Of a stretch of 64,000 nucleotides of DNA, positions 17,475-25,564 are shown one piece after another. Both the position numbers and the translations under genes were made by a program. Numbering within the stretch: the stretch's first letter is position 1; each line of letters opens with the position of its first letter. Origin of the DNA: CAZELM01 sp964512995. GTDB taxonomy: Bacteria; CSSED10-310. The stretch lies in assembly GCA_964512995.1 (NCBI GenBank), contig CAZELM010000028.1, positions 3,409 through 67,408 on the forward strand, given 5' to 3'. The notes below the pieces were generated by a model, which worked only from the letters and a program-made list of their open reading frames with translations, did not search any database and was not told the DNA's origin.

Positions 17475-18551
17475 TTATTTAGCGCGGTCTATAACATGCT
17501 GGATGTAGGATGGATCCAGACGCAGGTCGGTTCCCTCCGCCCCTTTGGCTCCATATCCAATCACTGGTTTCTTGGGAATGACATCATGGGAGGTGCTGAA
17601 ATCGACCACTTTCTGCATAATCGTTTTTGTTGAATCCGCTGACAGCACCTGAATCCCTTCCGCAGCCGTTCCATAAAATTTGGTCTGTTTCACGACCTGC
17701 CGCATCGATTGCAGGTTGAGATTGGAGAATTTCTCTCCCAGGGCAATGAGCGTGTCGTCCTGCGTGGCTGGATTGGTCATGCGGGAGCAGATTGCATAGA
17801 AGGCATCGATTACGGCATGTGCGCATGCATCTCCGCCGGGTTTGTCCAAAGCGGATTGCGCAGCGACGACCATGTCGATGATTTCACCGGGAATGGTCGT
17901 GGAATCGAATAATACTTTGGCGTCTTTGCGTTTGTTGAGTGTTTCGAGCACGAACGGGTTCCAGACCACGATTGCATTGTATCCGTCCCGTTTCTGCTGC
18001 ATGGCCATGGCCGCTGCCGCCGGGTCCATATTGGTGAACTGATAGTCCGCCTCCTTTTCGCCCAGAATCTCCAGATTGCGCACAAAGCAATATTCGGAAA
18101 CCGTCTTAGCCAATCCATAGATTTTTTTGCCGCGAAGCTGTTTGACGTCGGCGATATCTTTGGAGACGATACACGCATCCGCGCCAAAACTCGTCGACGT
18201 CGGCAGGATGACGGTGGATGGGCGGGAGAGGCAGGGATTCAGCGCGTCCATGTTGGTGATACACACCGCATCACACTGGTTGGATGCGTACATTACCAGA
18301 CACGACTCGTAATCCGCTTCTTTGAGCACGATATCGACGTTCCATTTTTCTTCGATACTGCCCTTTTTCCCTTTTGCGCCATCGATCAGCTTCAATTCAT
18401 TGGCCACCCCGAACGTGCTCCAGGACGGATACTCGCTCCACGCCAATGTGAACTCTGCGGCGTCTCCGGCATACATGGGCATGGTGAGACAGCCCAGTGC
18501 CATGAGGATACCGACTCCACTGAAAATCCACCCATATAAATGATTCGACAT
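17475..18551 (-). CDS. ABC substrate-binding protein, NitT/TauT (NMT1-like)
   Basis: A 358-residue secreted binding protein with an N-terminal signal segment (LYGWIFSGVGILMALG) and a periplasmic binding fold running through WSEYPSWSTFGVANELKLI, ADYESCLVMYASNQCDAVC and DVKQLRGKKIYG. AGGAGGTG lies at proper spacing before the ATG. It follows the PspA gene and precedes the permease gene. It is the only one of the three binding-fold proteins in the run without an OmpA domain, so it is the likely canonical partner of the permease. Confidence 0.9.
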   Translation of the reverse strand: MSNHLYGWIFSGVGILMALGCLTMPMYAGDAAEFTLAWSEYPSWSTFGVANELKLIDGAKGKKGSIEEKWNVDIVLKEADYESCLVMYASNQCDAVCITNMDALNPCLSRPSTVILPTSTSFGADACIVSKDIADVKQLRGKKIYGLAKTVSEYCFVRNLEILGEKEADYQFTNMDPAAAAMAMQQKRDGYNAIVVWNPFVLETLNKRKDAKVLFDSTTIPGEIIDMVVAAQSALDKPGGDACAHAVIDAFYAICSRMTNPATQDDTLIALGEKFSNLNLQSMRQVVKQTKFYGTAAEGIQVLSADSTKTIMQKVVDFSTSHDVIPKKPVIGYGAKGAEGTDLRLDPSYIQHVIDRAK

Positions 18552-18606
18552 GCTGCACCTCCTGTGAATAGCAAATCCGAAAACCGGTCAATCCGGTTTC
18601 CATGCG

Positions 18607-19443
18607 CTATTCAGGTAATTTGGTATCCTGTTGTTTGTCCTGAACGGGTTTGTCGCTCTTTTTTTCAGCATCCATCTGGCCTGCCAGACCGACCAGCGCA
18701 TCAAACTCGCTGCTGGCGGAGCTTTTTCTGGCGTATTCCAGAAATTCCGCTTCCTGCATCCGCGTATCTGTTCCCGCGATCTCCGATGAAATCCGGGCTT
18801 CGGCTTTGATCTCCTGCCGGAGTTCCCGCATGCGCTGAATTTCTCTGGCAGTGCCGTCTTCGGCAATTCCGGCAAACGCATCGGCGATCTCTTTTTCCTG
18901 ACGGGCGGTGATGACATCCGCCACCGTGTCGGCCGCTTCTGATTTCAGGTTTTCGATTTCGCGGACGAGCTGCTGGAGTTGGATTTTATGTTCCTTGATC
19001 TTGTTGCCGAACTGCTGGACATCCGTTTCGAGTTCATCGATCCGTGCCTGTTTTTCGGATGAGGTGGAGGAGAAATCATTATATGCGGTAAGGCATTTCA
19101 TGTATTCTTCGTCCATCTGAATATCTTCCTTGGATTTGCCCTGATCCTGCAGTTGTTTGACGCGCATTTTCGCCTTGGCCAATGCGCCGGCTTTGAGATT
19201 CTCCAGCTTTTCCATTTCCTCAGTCAGGGATTTGACTTTGGCCATCTTGTTTTCCTGCTGGGCGATCAGACCGGATACCGCTTGTTTGTACTGCTGGATC
19301 CGATTGGTCTTATCGCGGACGATTTCATCGTATTTCGCCCGGATGACGTGGGGGTTGGTATCCAGTATCCGGCGTGCAGAATCAATCCGTCCGGTGAGCA
19401 AATAACCGAACGCCTTGAACCATCGAACGAGTGCTCCCACCAT
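18607..19443 (-). CDS. PspA/IM30 family protein
   Basis: A 278-residue, almost entirely helical coiled-coil protein of the PspA/Vipp1 family, which is part of the ESCRT-III superfamily and binds and stabilises stressed inner membranes. It begins with an amphipathic helix (MVGALVRWFKAFGYLLTG) followed by the long charged hairpin (ARRILDTNPHVIRAKYDEIV...). A charged, lysine-rich tail follows. Neighbours are a membrane-anchored coiled-coil gene upstream and a binding-protein gene downstream, all minus strand. There is no pspF, pspB or pspC nearby, so control differs from the enteric phage-shock system. Confidence 0.9.
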   Translation of the reverse strand: MVGALVRWFKAFGYLLTGRIDSARRILDTNPHVIRAKYDEIVRDKTNRIQQYKQAVSGLIAQQENKMAKVKSLTEEMEKLENLKAGALAKAKMRVKQLQDQGKSKEDIQMDEEYMKCLTAYNDFSSTSSEKQARIDELETDVQQFGNKIKEHKIQLQQLVREIENLKSEAADTVADVITARQEKEIADAFAGIAEDGTAREIQRMRELRQEIKAEARISSEIAGTDTRMQEAEFLEYARKSSASSEFDALVGLAGQMDAEKKSDKPVQDKQQDTKLPE

Positions 19444-19503
19444 GGTTTTTCTCCTCTTGATCTTTATCAGTTACATTATCAAACATTCGTCATGATATTG
19501 TTT

Positions 19504-20304
19504 CTATGGATGCTGATCATCCACTGGACGCTGAAGTCCAATCTCCTGGTCGAGGGTTTGCATCCGCTGCCGAACCGCTCTGGCTACTTCCAGATTCTGA
19601 TTCAGCTCATCCCTCAACCGGCTCAACTCGGTGTCGTTGGATCCGCTCGAGAGCGAAAAAGTCTGAATGCCGGCCAGGATATTGCCCAGATATTGGACGG
19701 TCTGCCGGACATCGTCAAGCAGCCGTTCCCGTTCGGCAATGATCGGCCGGGAGGCTTCTTCCGTTTTCATCCTCCGGGCGAGATAACTGAGTTCCAGTGA
19801 TTTTTCAAGGGATTTCACTCCCTGAAGAAACAACTGTTCAACTCCGGATAAAATATCCATTGTCGGTTGGAGACTCGCGTGGCTGACCCATGTTTTTTCA
19901 TCCCGGAAGGCCGTGGTCAATGCCCGGAGATCCCGCAGACACTCCTCGTCCCGGGGATCACTGTCCTGGCGGAGTTTGCGGTCCAGGTCATCAAGCGTTT
20001 TCTCACGCGCTTCCACCGCTTCCTGAGCCATCTCCGTCATGATCTGTTTCGTGATGGCGTCGTTGAATGCGAACAGCCGGGTGAAAAACACGCCCATTGC
20101 CGTCAGAATGCCGGCCAGGCCAATAAACAGCCCCGCTCCCGAGTCGATATTGAGCGCCCACAACGCCATCAAATCCGTGACTCCGGTCATGAAGGGCAGT
20201 ATTACCCACGGATTGGCCAGCATCTTGATCCAGTATTTCCGCTGGAATTTTTTCTCATCCATGTTCGTATATTGATCGGATCCCGTCATTTCGCTTGCGA
20301 TCAT
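19504..20304 (-). CDS. Membrane-anchored coiled-coil protein of unknown function
   Basis: A 266-residue protein I do not recognise. Two hydrophobic segments (WVILPFMTGVTDLMALWAL, about 33-51, and AGLFIGLAGILTAMGVFF, about 57-74) are followed by a long charged helical region to the C-terminus, likely cytoplasmic coiled coil. It lies between the 526-residue binding-protein/OmpA chimera gene and the PspA gene, spaced by about 40-60 nt. The start is uncertain: GAGGA abuts the first ATG, and M6 is an alternative. Context suggests a membrane receptor or scaffold for PspA. Confidence 0.75.
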   Translation of the reverse strand: MIASEMTGSDQYTNMDEKKFQRKYWIKMLANPWVILPFMTGVTDLMALWALNIDSGAGLFIGLAGILTAMGVFFTRLFAFNDAITKQIMTEMAQEAVEAREKTLDDLDRKLRQDSDPRDEECLRDLRALTTAFRDEKTWVSHASLQPTMDILSGVEQLFLQGVKSLEKSLELSYLARRMKTEEASRPIIAERERLLDDVRQTVQYLGNILAGIQTFSLSSGSNDTELSRLRDELNQNLEVARAVRQRMQTLDQEIGLQRPVDDQHP

Positions 20305-20344
20305 TCCTCATCGACCTTGTCAAAACCCTCTATCATTTACGGTG

Positions 20345-21925
20345 TTAGTAGGGGAGTTGTTTCAGTTCAAATAAGACCGACTGCGCATCCGCGCCATCCG
20401 TCGTGCTGATTACGGCTTCGACTTTCATCCGGTCTGGATGCACACCGGCGTTTTTCAGGTAGCCGGCGACCGCATCCGCACGTTCCCGCGCCAGTTTCAG
20501 GTTCTCCTCCGGATCCCCCTCCGGACGCGCATTCCCCAATATTAGCAGATAATAGTCCGGCCATGAATCCAAATTTTTGGCCAGATCGGTCAGATCCCGG
20601 CTGCTCTGGATATTGATCCGGCTCGTTCCCCGTGCGAACGATATGGGTTTGACCCGCATTTTCCCCACTGGTTTCAATGATGCCCATTGGGTGTCGCTCA
20701 ATGCCTGGAGCTGTGTCCGGCCGCGGATCTTTTCATCCTGGTCACTCGCGGGTCCGATCCCCTCCACAACCGCCATCTTTTTGCCGGGATGAAATGCGGC
20801 GGCTTTCAGATCGCTGAGCACTTTATCATAGAACAAGGTATGTTCCTGTCCCTCCACCGGATTGGATGACAATGATCCGGTTTTGATCAGCACATCCGTG
20901 ATGCTCCCGATAATATCTTCCAGATGTTTCGTTCCCGCGGTTTCGGGTTCGGGGAGCAGTCCGAAATAGGCATAATTTTCCATCGTGTTTTTCCACTCGA
21001 TCCCTTTGACCAGTTTTGTGGCGGTTTCCGGATCGAGTTTCTGAGTGCCTGTTGATGCCGCATCGTCCATGATCAGGGTTGCCATGCCATTTTCTTTCTG
21101 GGAGAAGGAGTAAGCGGCGCGCAGATATGATTCCACCACCGTCTGAACCAACTCGGGGGAGTCTCTCAGGAAATACCGCTCCGCTACCAGCACGTCGATG
21201 ATATATCCTTTTAATTTGGAGCTGTCGATCAGCAGATGGCTGCCGGGTTCTTTCAAGGCTTTGGAGACAAATGGCTCCCACAGCGAATATGCCCGTTTCT
21301 GGGATCGGTTTGCACTGAGAAACTGACGGTACACGTCCTCCGCACCGTTTGCTTCAATCCACCATGTCGTCGGGAGATTGGGCAGACTGAAATGGGCGAT
21401 GATGGTCCGTGCGAGAAAATCGCTCGGGGATCTGGGAGTCAGAACGATCTGAGCATCCGGGCTGTCCAGATCCTGAATGCTTTTGACAGCGTCGGAGTAG
21501 GAGATCATCGCGTCCGCGCCGTTGGTTTCATCGATGACCAAGATGATCGACCCGGGAAATTTACTCATCTCCGCGCCAGTGGTGATGAACGAGTCGATCG
21601 TAAATACCGCGAGCTGGGAGGTTCCCTTCTCCAATGCGGTCATTCGTTCCCGATAATCCGCCTGATCATCCACAATGGTCAGTTTGATGCCCTGCCGGAG
21701 CAGTTCATTTTTGAAGGCCGGGGACCGGAGAATGGCATATCCGGAGAAGGTATCGGCAGACAGGCGGATTTCATGTTTATATTGGCTGCTGGAGCCTGTT
21801 TTATTGATCAGTTCGCGCTGGAAATAGGGAATGACATAGAATTTCGCAGCCACAGCCAGAACGGCAATGATCAGGATCCAGATAAAAGCCGCAATGAGGA
21901 TTCCCTTGACATTTCGGTCAGCCAT
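20345..21925 (-). CDS. Membrane-anchored substrate-binding domain fused to OmpA-like domain
   Basis: A 526-residue chimera. A hydrophobic N-terminal helix (residues about 8-35, GILIAAFIWILIIAVLAVAA) anchors it in the inner membrane. The middle (about 50-330) is an NMT1/NitT-type periplasmic binding fold. Residues about 410-526 form an OmpA/MotB-like peptidoglycan-binding domain (FARGTSRINIQS, DYYLLILGNARPEGDPEENLKLARERADAV). This joins a small-molecule sensing fold to a cell-wall anchor. It starts 9 nt after the VWA stop. A second, longer chimera (22880-24715) heads the run. Confidence 0.87.
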   Translation of the reverse strand: MADRNVKGILIAAFIWILIIAVLAVAAKFYVIPYFQRELINKTGSSSQYKHEIRLSADTFSGYAILRSPAFKNELLRQGIKLTIVDDQADYRERMTALEKGTSQLAVFTIDSFITTGAEMSKFPGSIILVIDETNGADAMISYSDAVKSIQDLDSPDAQIVLTPRSPSDFLARTIIAHFSLPNLPTTWWIEANGAEDVYRQFLSANRSQKRAYSLWEPFVSKALKEPGSHLLIDSSKLKGYIIDVLVAERYFLRDSPELVQTVVESYLRAAYSFSQKENGMATLIMDDAASTGTQKLDPETATKLVKGIEWKNTMENYAYFGLLPEPETAGTKHLEDIIGSITDVLIKTGSLSSNPVEGQEHTLFYDKVLSDLKAAAFHPGKKMAVVEGIGPASDQDEKIRGRTQLQALSDTQWASLKPVGKMRVKPISFARGTSRINIQSSRDLTDLAKNLDSWPDYYLLILGNARPEGDPEENLKLARERADAVAGYLKNAGVHPDRMKVEAVISTTDGADAQSVLFELKQLPY

Positions 21926-21934
21926 ATCGGTCTC

Positions 21935-22858
21935 CTACCGTTTCATCTGGCGGCGATGCCGCTGCCGAGCATAATGCCGGACGAGCAAAATCACGATGAT
22001 TGCGATGGCGATCCGGCTGGTATGCCGTCCTTTTTTGGAAGGTTCGGCTGACTGGGGTTGTGAATCGGTCACCACTGGGGTTCCTTTATCGTTTTTTTTT
22101 ACCGGCTCGGATGGCGGATCGATCAGGCGGTTGTCCGAAGCGGTATTGGCCAGTGCGTTCAGCATGGCAACGGCCAGGTCATCGGGAATGCCGGCGATCT
22201 GGGAGAACAATTCCTGATCCACTGAGTCTGTTCCATTGTCTGCCACCTCGGCCATCACTTCGGAAATGGCGCGGGTCAATGATTCCGGATCATCCGCACT
22301 GCGATAGGAATGCACCTTTGTCGCCAGTGTATGCTTTTTGGCCATGTCGACGCCAATGACATCCATCCGGATACCCCTGGACATGGCGCTGGGAACGATG
22401 GTATCCACCAGTTGCGGATCGTCCGCTTCTCCATCCGTTACGATCAGCAGCCGGTATGTGCCGTATCCATATTGCCGGTCCCGCTCTTCCAGTATCCGGT
22501 TCAATGCCTTCCGCATGGTCGCTCCCAATGGCGTCTTCCCGCCGGTCTTCTGGTCGCGGACCGACTGTTCCAGCATCGTGATATCCATCGGTCCCAGAGG
22601 ATAGATCCATTCGTTTGTCTTATTCTGGGAGCTGAACACGATGACGCCCACATGGGTATCCCTTGGAACCTGCCGGAGTACCTGGAGCAATGCGGATTTG
22701 GCTGCATCGATCTTCGGAACCGATGTGTTTTTCATTTTTTCGTTCATGGAGCCGGATGCATCCAGAACGATCACTACGTGTTGTATGGTGTCTGCCGCGG
22801 AGGCAGCCCATGACGCTGCGATCATGAACGCAATTATCCAGAAGGGATGTTTTTTCAC
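21935..22858 (-). CDS. von Willebrand factor A domain protein, membrane anchored
   Basis: A 307-residue protein with a signal peptide (WIIAFMIAASWAASA), a VWA domain with a complete MIDAS start DASGSM (33-38), the later TDGEAD, and a C-terminal hydrophobic segment (IAIAIIVILLV) followed by an Arg/Lys-rich tail (RQRHRRQMKR). The topology is a periplasmic VWA domain held in the inner membrane. VWA domains with MIDAS motifs bind partner proteins through a metal ion. Genes on both sides encode binding-protein/OmpA chimeras. Confidence 0.88.
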   Translation of the reverse strand: MKKHPFWIIAFMIAASWAASAADTIQHVVIVLDASGSMNEKMKNTSVPKIDAAKSALLQVLRQVPRDTHVGVIVFSSQNKTNEWIYPLGPMDITMLEQSVRDQKTGGKTPLGATMRKALNRILEERDRQYGYGTYRLLIVTDGEADDPQLVDTIVPSAMSRGIRMDVIGVDMAKKHTLATKVHSYRSADDPESLTRAISEVMAEVADNGTDSVDQELFSQIAGIPDDLAVAMLNALANTASDNRLIDPPSEPVKKNDKGTPVVTDSQPQSAEPSKKGRHTSRIAIAIIVILLVRHYARQRHRRQMKR

Positions 22859-22879
22859 CGGAACCTCCTCTCCTGAAGA

Positions 22880-24715
22880 TTAAAAATCAAAGTCTTTTTT
22901 GGTCGAGGCTTCGGCATTGACGCGGATCAGACGGAATTCCACGCGCATATTCTGCCGGGCTTCATCCAGGTTGGCGGGTTTGGCGATGAAGGGTTCCCGG
23001 ATCCCGACGCCGACCGATTGGATCTGGCTGGCATCGATTCGATATCCTTTGGATTGCGCATACTCAATGATGGATGTTCGGACGGCATCCGCCCGTTCTT
23101 TCGACAGGTTCAAGGCGGCCTGCATGGTCTGGATCGGGCTGATGTCCGGCACTCCTTCAAATTCGCCGGATTCGATCAGTTTGATGATCGCAGCCGTTGC
23201 GGTGAGATCCAGGGGTTTCCCTTTGAACGAATACCGGTAATCGCCGGATGAGCCGGATCGTTTCAGGATGCCTTTCCCGATTCCGGCCTGAACCAGGTCG
23301 AGGAGTGTTTTCGCTGGGTCGGAGTGTCCCCGGATGGCGATCACGGCATTGCCGAATTTATTGGCCATTTCCACAACCCGCTGATATTCGGTGCCATACT
23401 GCTCCACACTGAACCGGTTCTGATTCGGCTCAAAGTTGATGGTGAATGATGCGATTGTCCGGTCATCGAGTCCGCCTCCCGAACTCAGCGCTTCGATTTC
23501 TTTGGCAACCGCCTCGCCGCGAAATGCGTCCGATTGTTCCACTTTCGTCTTGGTCAGATACTGTGTGAATTGAGCGGCATTGTAGTCCAGTCCGGATGGA
23601 CTCAGTTCCTTTCGAGACTGGATGAAACCGAGATTCTGCGCCATATCGAGAGTGGATTTCTGGAATTCATCGAATCCGCTCAGGTTCTGTTTCTGAGTGA
23701 AAAACAGGACATTCCCCGGGTATCCGACGAATGTGCAATCCTGAAGGAGTCCATGGGCATCCTCCTCCAGTGTCGGGATGACGTCTTTTCCATAGATATC
23801 CTGTGTGAGCTGGAGCAGTTTGAGGTAGTTCGGGGAGCCTTTGGACTCATACTGATTTTTCAACTCCACCACTTCTTCACAGGCTTTCAGATATCCGGCA
23901 ACAAATTTGGTGACGAAATCCTTGTGGGTATCATAGAAATCTTTCCGGCAGACGTAGACATCGGCGATGGAGCGAGACATCTCGGCCGTGGAAACTAAGA
24001 CTCTGGCGCCTTTGACAGTGCCTTCTGCGCCGGTACCGAAACTTTGAAGTCCTCCGCACAGTCCGATCATATCCGGAGTAATCACGAAACAGGCATCGAT
24101 GTCGCTGCTGTTCCGGAACAGCTCCGCAGGTGAATCCGCGGAGCCGGTCAGATCCGCAGCCCATCGGATTTTAACATCCGTCCATTTCAGGTTGGCGGTT
24201 TTGAGGATATCGTCGAGCATTCCGACGTGCGGTCCCCACTTCTGGATGGCAATGGTCTTGCCCTTCAGATCGTTTACGGTCTTGATCTCTTTGCGAGCCA
24301 CCAGATGATCGCCGGAAGACCAGGTCATCTGAAGTATGACGACGCCACGGGTTCGCGGATCGGAACCGATCACGTCGGAAGCCATCCCGATCATATGAAA
24401 GGTCCCGCGCAGAAACGGAGACTTCCCGGACATATAATCCTGTACCTGTTGTTTGAAATCATCGCCCGGCGTCAGTTTGATATTCAGTCCAAGGTTCTTG
24501 AAAAGGGTATTGGATTCCGTGGTCTTCCCGCCATTGGCATAAAATGTCGCCATATCGCCACCCCAGACGATATACGGAATCGTCACCGGGTCGGTCTGAA
24601 GCACATTTCCCACCTTGATATCCGGATAAATGCTCCGGAATGTCTCACCATGAACGGATGCGGTCATGGAAAGCAGGAACACAACCAGACTTGCCCAATG
24701 GAAGTGTTTTCTCAT
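22880..24715 (-). CDS. Secreted substrate-binding domain fused to OmpA-like domain
   Basis: A 611-residue protein. The ATG at 24715 is chosen because AGGAGGT lies 5 nt upstream and it gives a normal signal peptide (MRKHFHWASLVVFLLSM...VHG); an upstream in-frame ATG at 24763 lacks both. Residues about 25-400 form an NMT1/NitT-type binding fold (WSSGDHLVARKEIKTVNDLKGKTIAIQ). Residues about 440-611 form an OmpA-like domain with an insert (INFEPNQNRFS, IRGHSDPA, LSKERADAVRTSI, NMRVEFRLI). This is the first gene of the minus-strand run, so the promoter should lie within 24716-25009. Confidence 0.87.
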   Translation of the reverse strand: MRKHFHWASLVVFLLSMTASVHGETFRSIYPDIKVGNVLQTDPVTIPYIVWGGDMATFYANGGKTTESNTLFKNLGLNIKLTPGDDFKQQVQDYMSGKSPFLRGTFHMIGMASDVIGSDPRTRGVVILQMTWSSGDHLVARKEIKTVNDLKGKTIAIQKWGPHVGMLDDILKTANLKWTDVKIRWAADLTGSADSPAELFRNSSDIDACFVITPDMIGLCGGLQSFGTGAEGTVKGARVLVSTAEMSRSIADVYVCRKDFYDTHKDFVTKFVAGYLKACEEVVELKNQYESKGSPNYLKLLQLTQDIYGKDVIPTLEEDAHGLLQDCTFVGYPGNVLFFTQKQNLSGFDEFQKSTLDMAQNLGFIQSRKELSPSGLDYNAAQFTQYLTKTKVEQSDAFRGEAVAKEIEALSSGGGLDDRTIASFTINFEPNQNRFSVEQYGTEYQRVVEMANKFGNAVIAIRGHSDPAKTLLDLVQAGIGKGILKRSGSSGDYRYSFKGKPLDLTATAAIIKLIESGEFEGVPDISPIQTMQAALNLSKERADAVRTSIIEYAQSKGYRIDASQIQSVGVGIREPFIAKPANLDEARQNMRVEFRLIRVNAEASTKKDFDF

Positions 24716-25009
24716 GGTATACCTCCTGGATTGAATACGTTTCTTCATTGGATTTTGATTCAATGACCATTGACCATTCTAATTTCATGTTTTACTCCGG
24801 AAATCCAGATGCGTCAAGTGGCTTTGCAGGTTCAGTACATCAGAACAAGATGCGGAAACGATCAGGAGGGAACGGGCTTTCTGCGATTCAGATTCATTCA
24901 GTTCTATAAATCAAGATGAGTTTTCAGTCAGGCTCCAAGATACGGCATATTCAAATATGGAATGAAGATCAATTGATTGAAATCACTGTGTAATTAGGAG
25001 ATCTTTGGC

Positions 25010-25309
25010 ATGAAACTGAATAGAATCAGTTTCTTTTTACTTCATCTGTTTATAATGATTGGTGGCATTGGCTTTTTGATTCGACTCATACAGAAAGTTT
25101 GGGATGGTCATGGACGTGACTATTATCTTACCGGTCGTGGTTATCAAGTGAATCATATTGGTGTGTTGGCAACATTAATCGCTGCGCCGGTTTTAGTCTG
25201 TATCGCATGGGTGATCCAAAAGATACTGGATAAAAAAGAAGACTGGAAAATTGAACGATATCAGGAGTTAATGGAAAAAAAGAAAAAAGACCATGATCAA
25301 ACGACTTAG
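25010..25309 (+). CDS. Small two-span membrane protein, unknown function
   Basis: A 99-residue protein with two hydrophobic segments (ISFFLLHLFIMIGGIGFLI, about 6-24, and IGVLATLIAAPVLVCIAWVI, about 50-69) and a lysine-rich C-terminal tail (MEKKKKDHDQTT). TAGGAGA lies about 11 nt before the ATG. It stands alone, between the divergent PspA-cluster run and the collagen-like protein gene. I recognise no family. Confidence 0.65.
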   Translation: MKLNRISFFLLHLFIMIGGIGFLIRLIQKVWDGHGRDYYLTGRGYQVNHIGVLATLIAAPVLVCIAWVIQKILDKKEDWKIERYQELMEKKKKDHDQTT

Positions 25310-25504
25310 AACAAGTGGAGTCGATCACTTGACTTTCACGGATGGGCATTTCTAATAGATATTTGTAACCACCGCATCGTCGATATTCCAAGTTTGAAAT
25401 CAGTCGCCGGTTGAAGCTCTGCGAAGGTTGGTCGGCTGGAATTTTTTGGTATGCGAACATTTATTGTTTTTCACCTGCATATTTTAAAAAATTTTTTACA
25501 GCGA

Positions 25505-25510
25505 TATAAT
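25505..25510 (+). promoter_or_regulatory. Possible sigma-70 -10 box
   Basis: A perfect TATAAT at 25505-25510 in an A/T-rich stretch (25481-25510), 55 nt upstream of the collagen-like gene. The -35 position has only TTTTAA, a weak match, so this is tentative. Confidence 0.35.
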
Positions 25511-25564
25511 CAATGTGTTGGAATGCTGTGACATATCAATCATTTTCATGAAGGAGAACCATCG

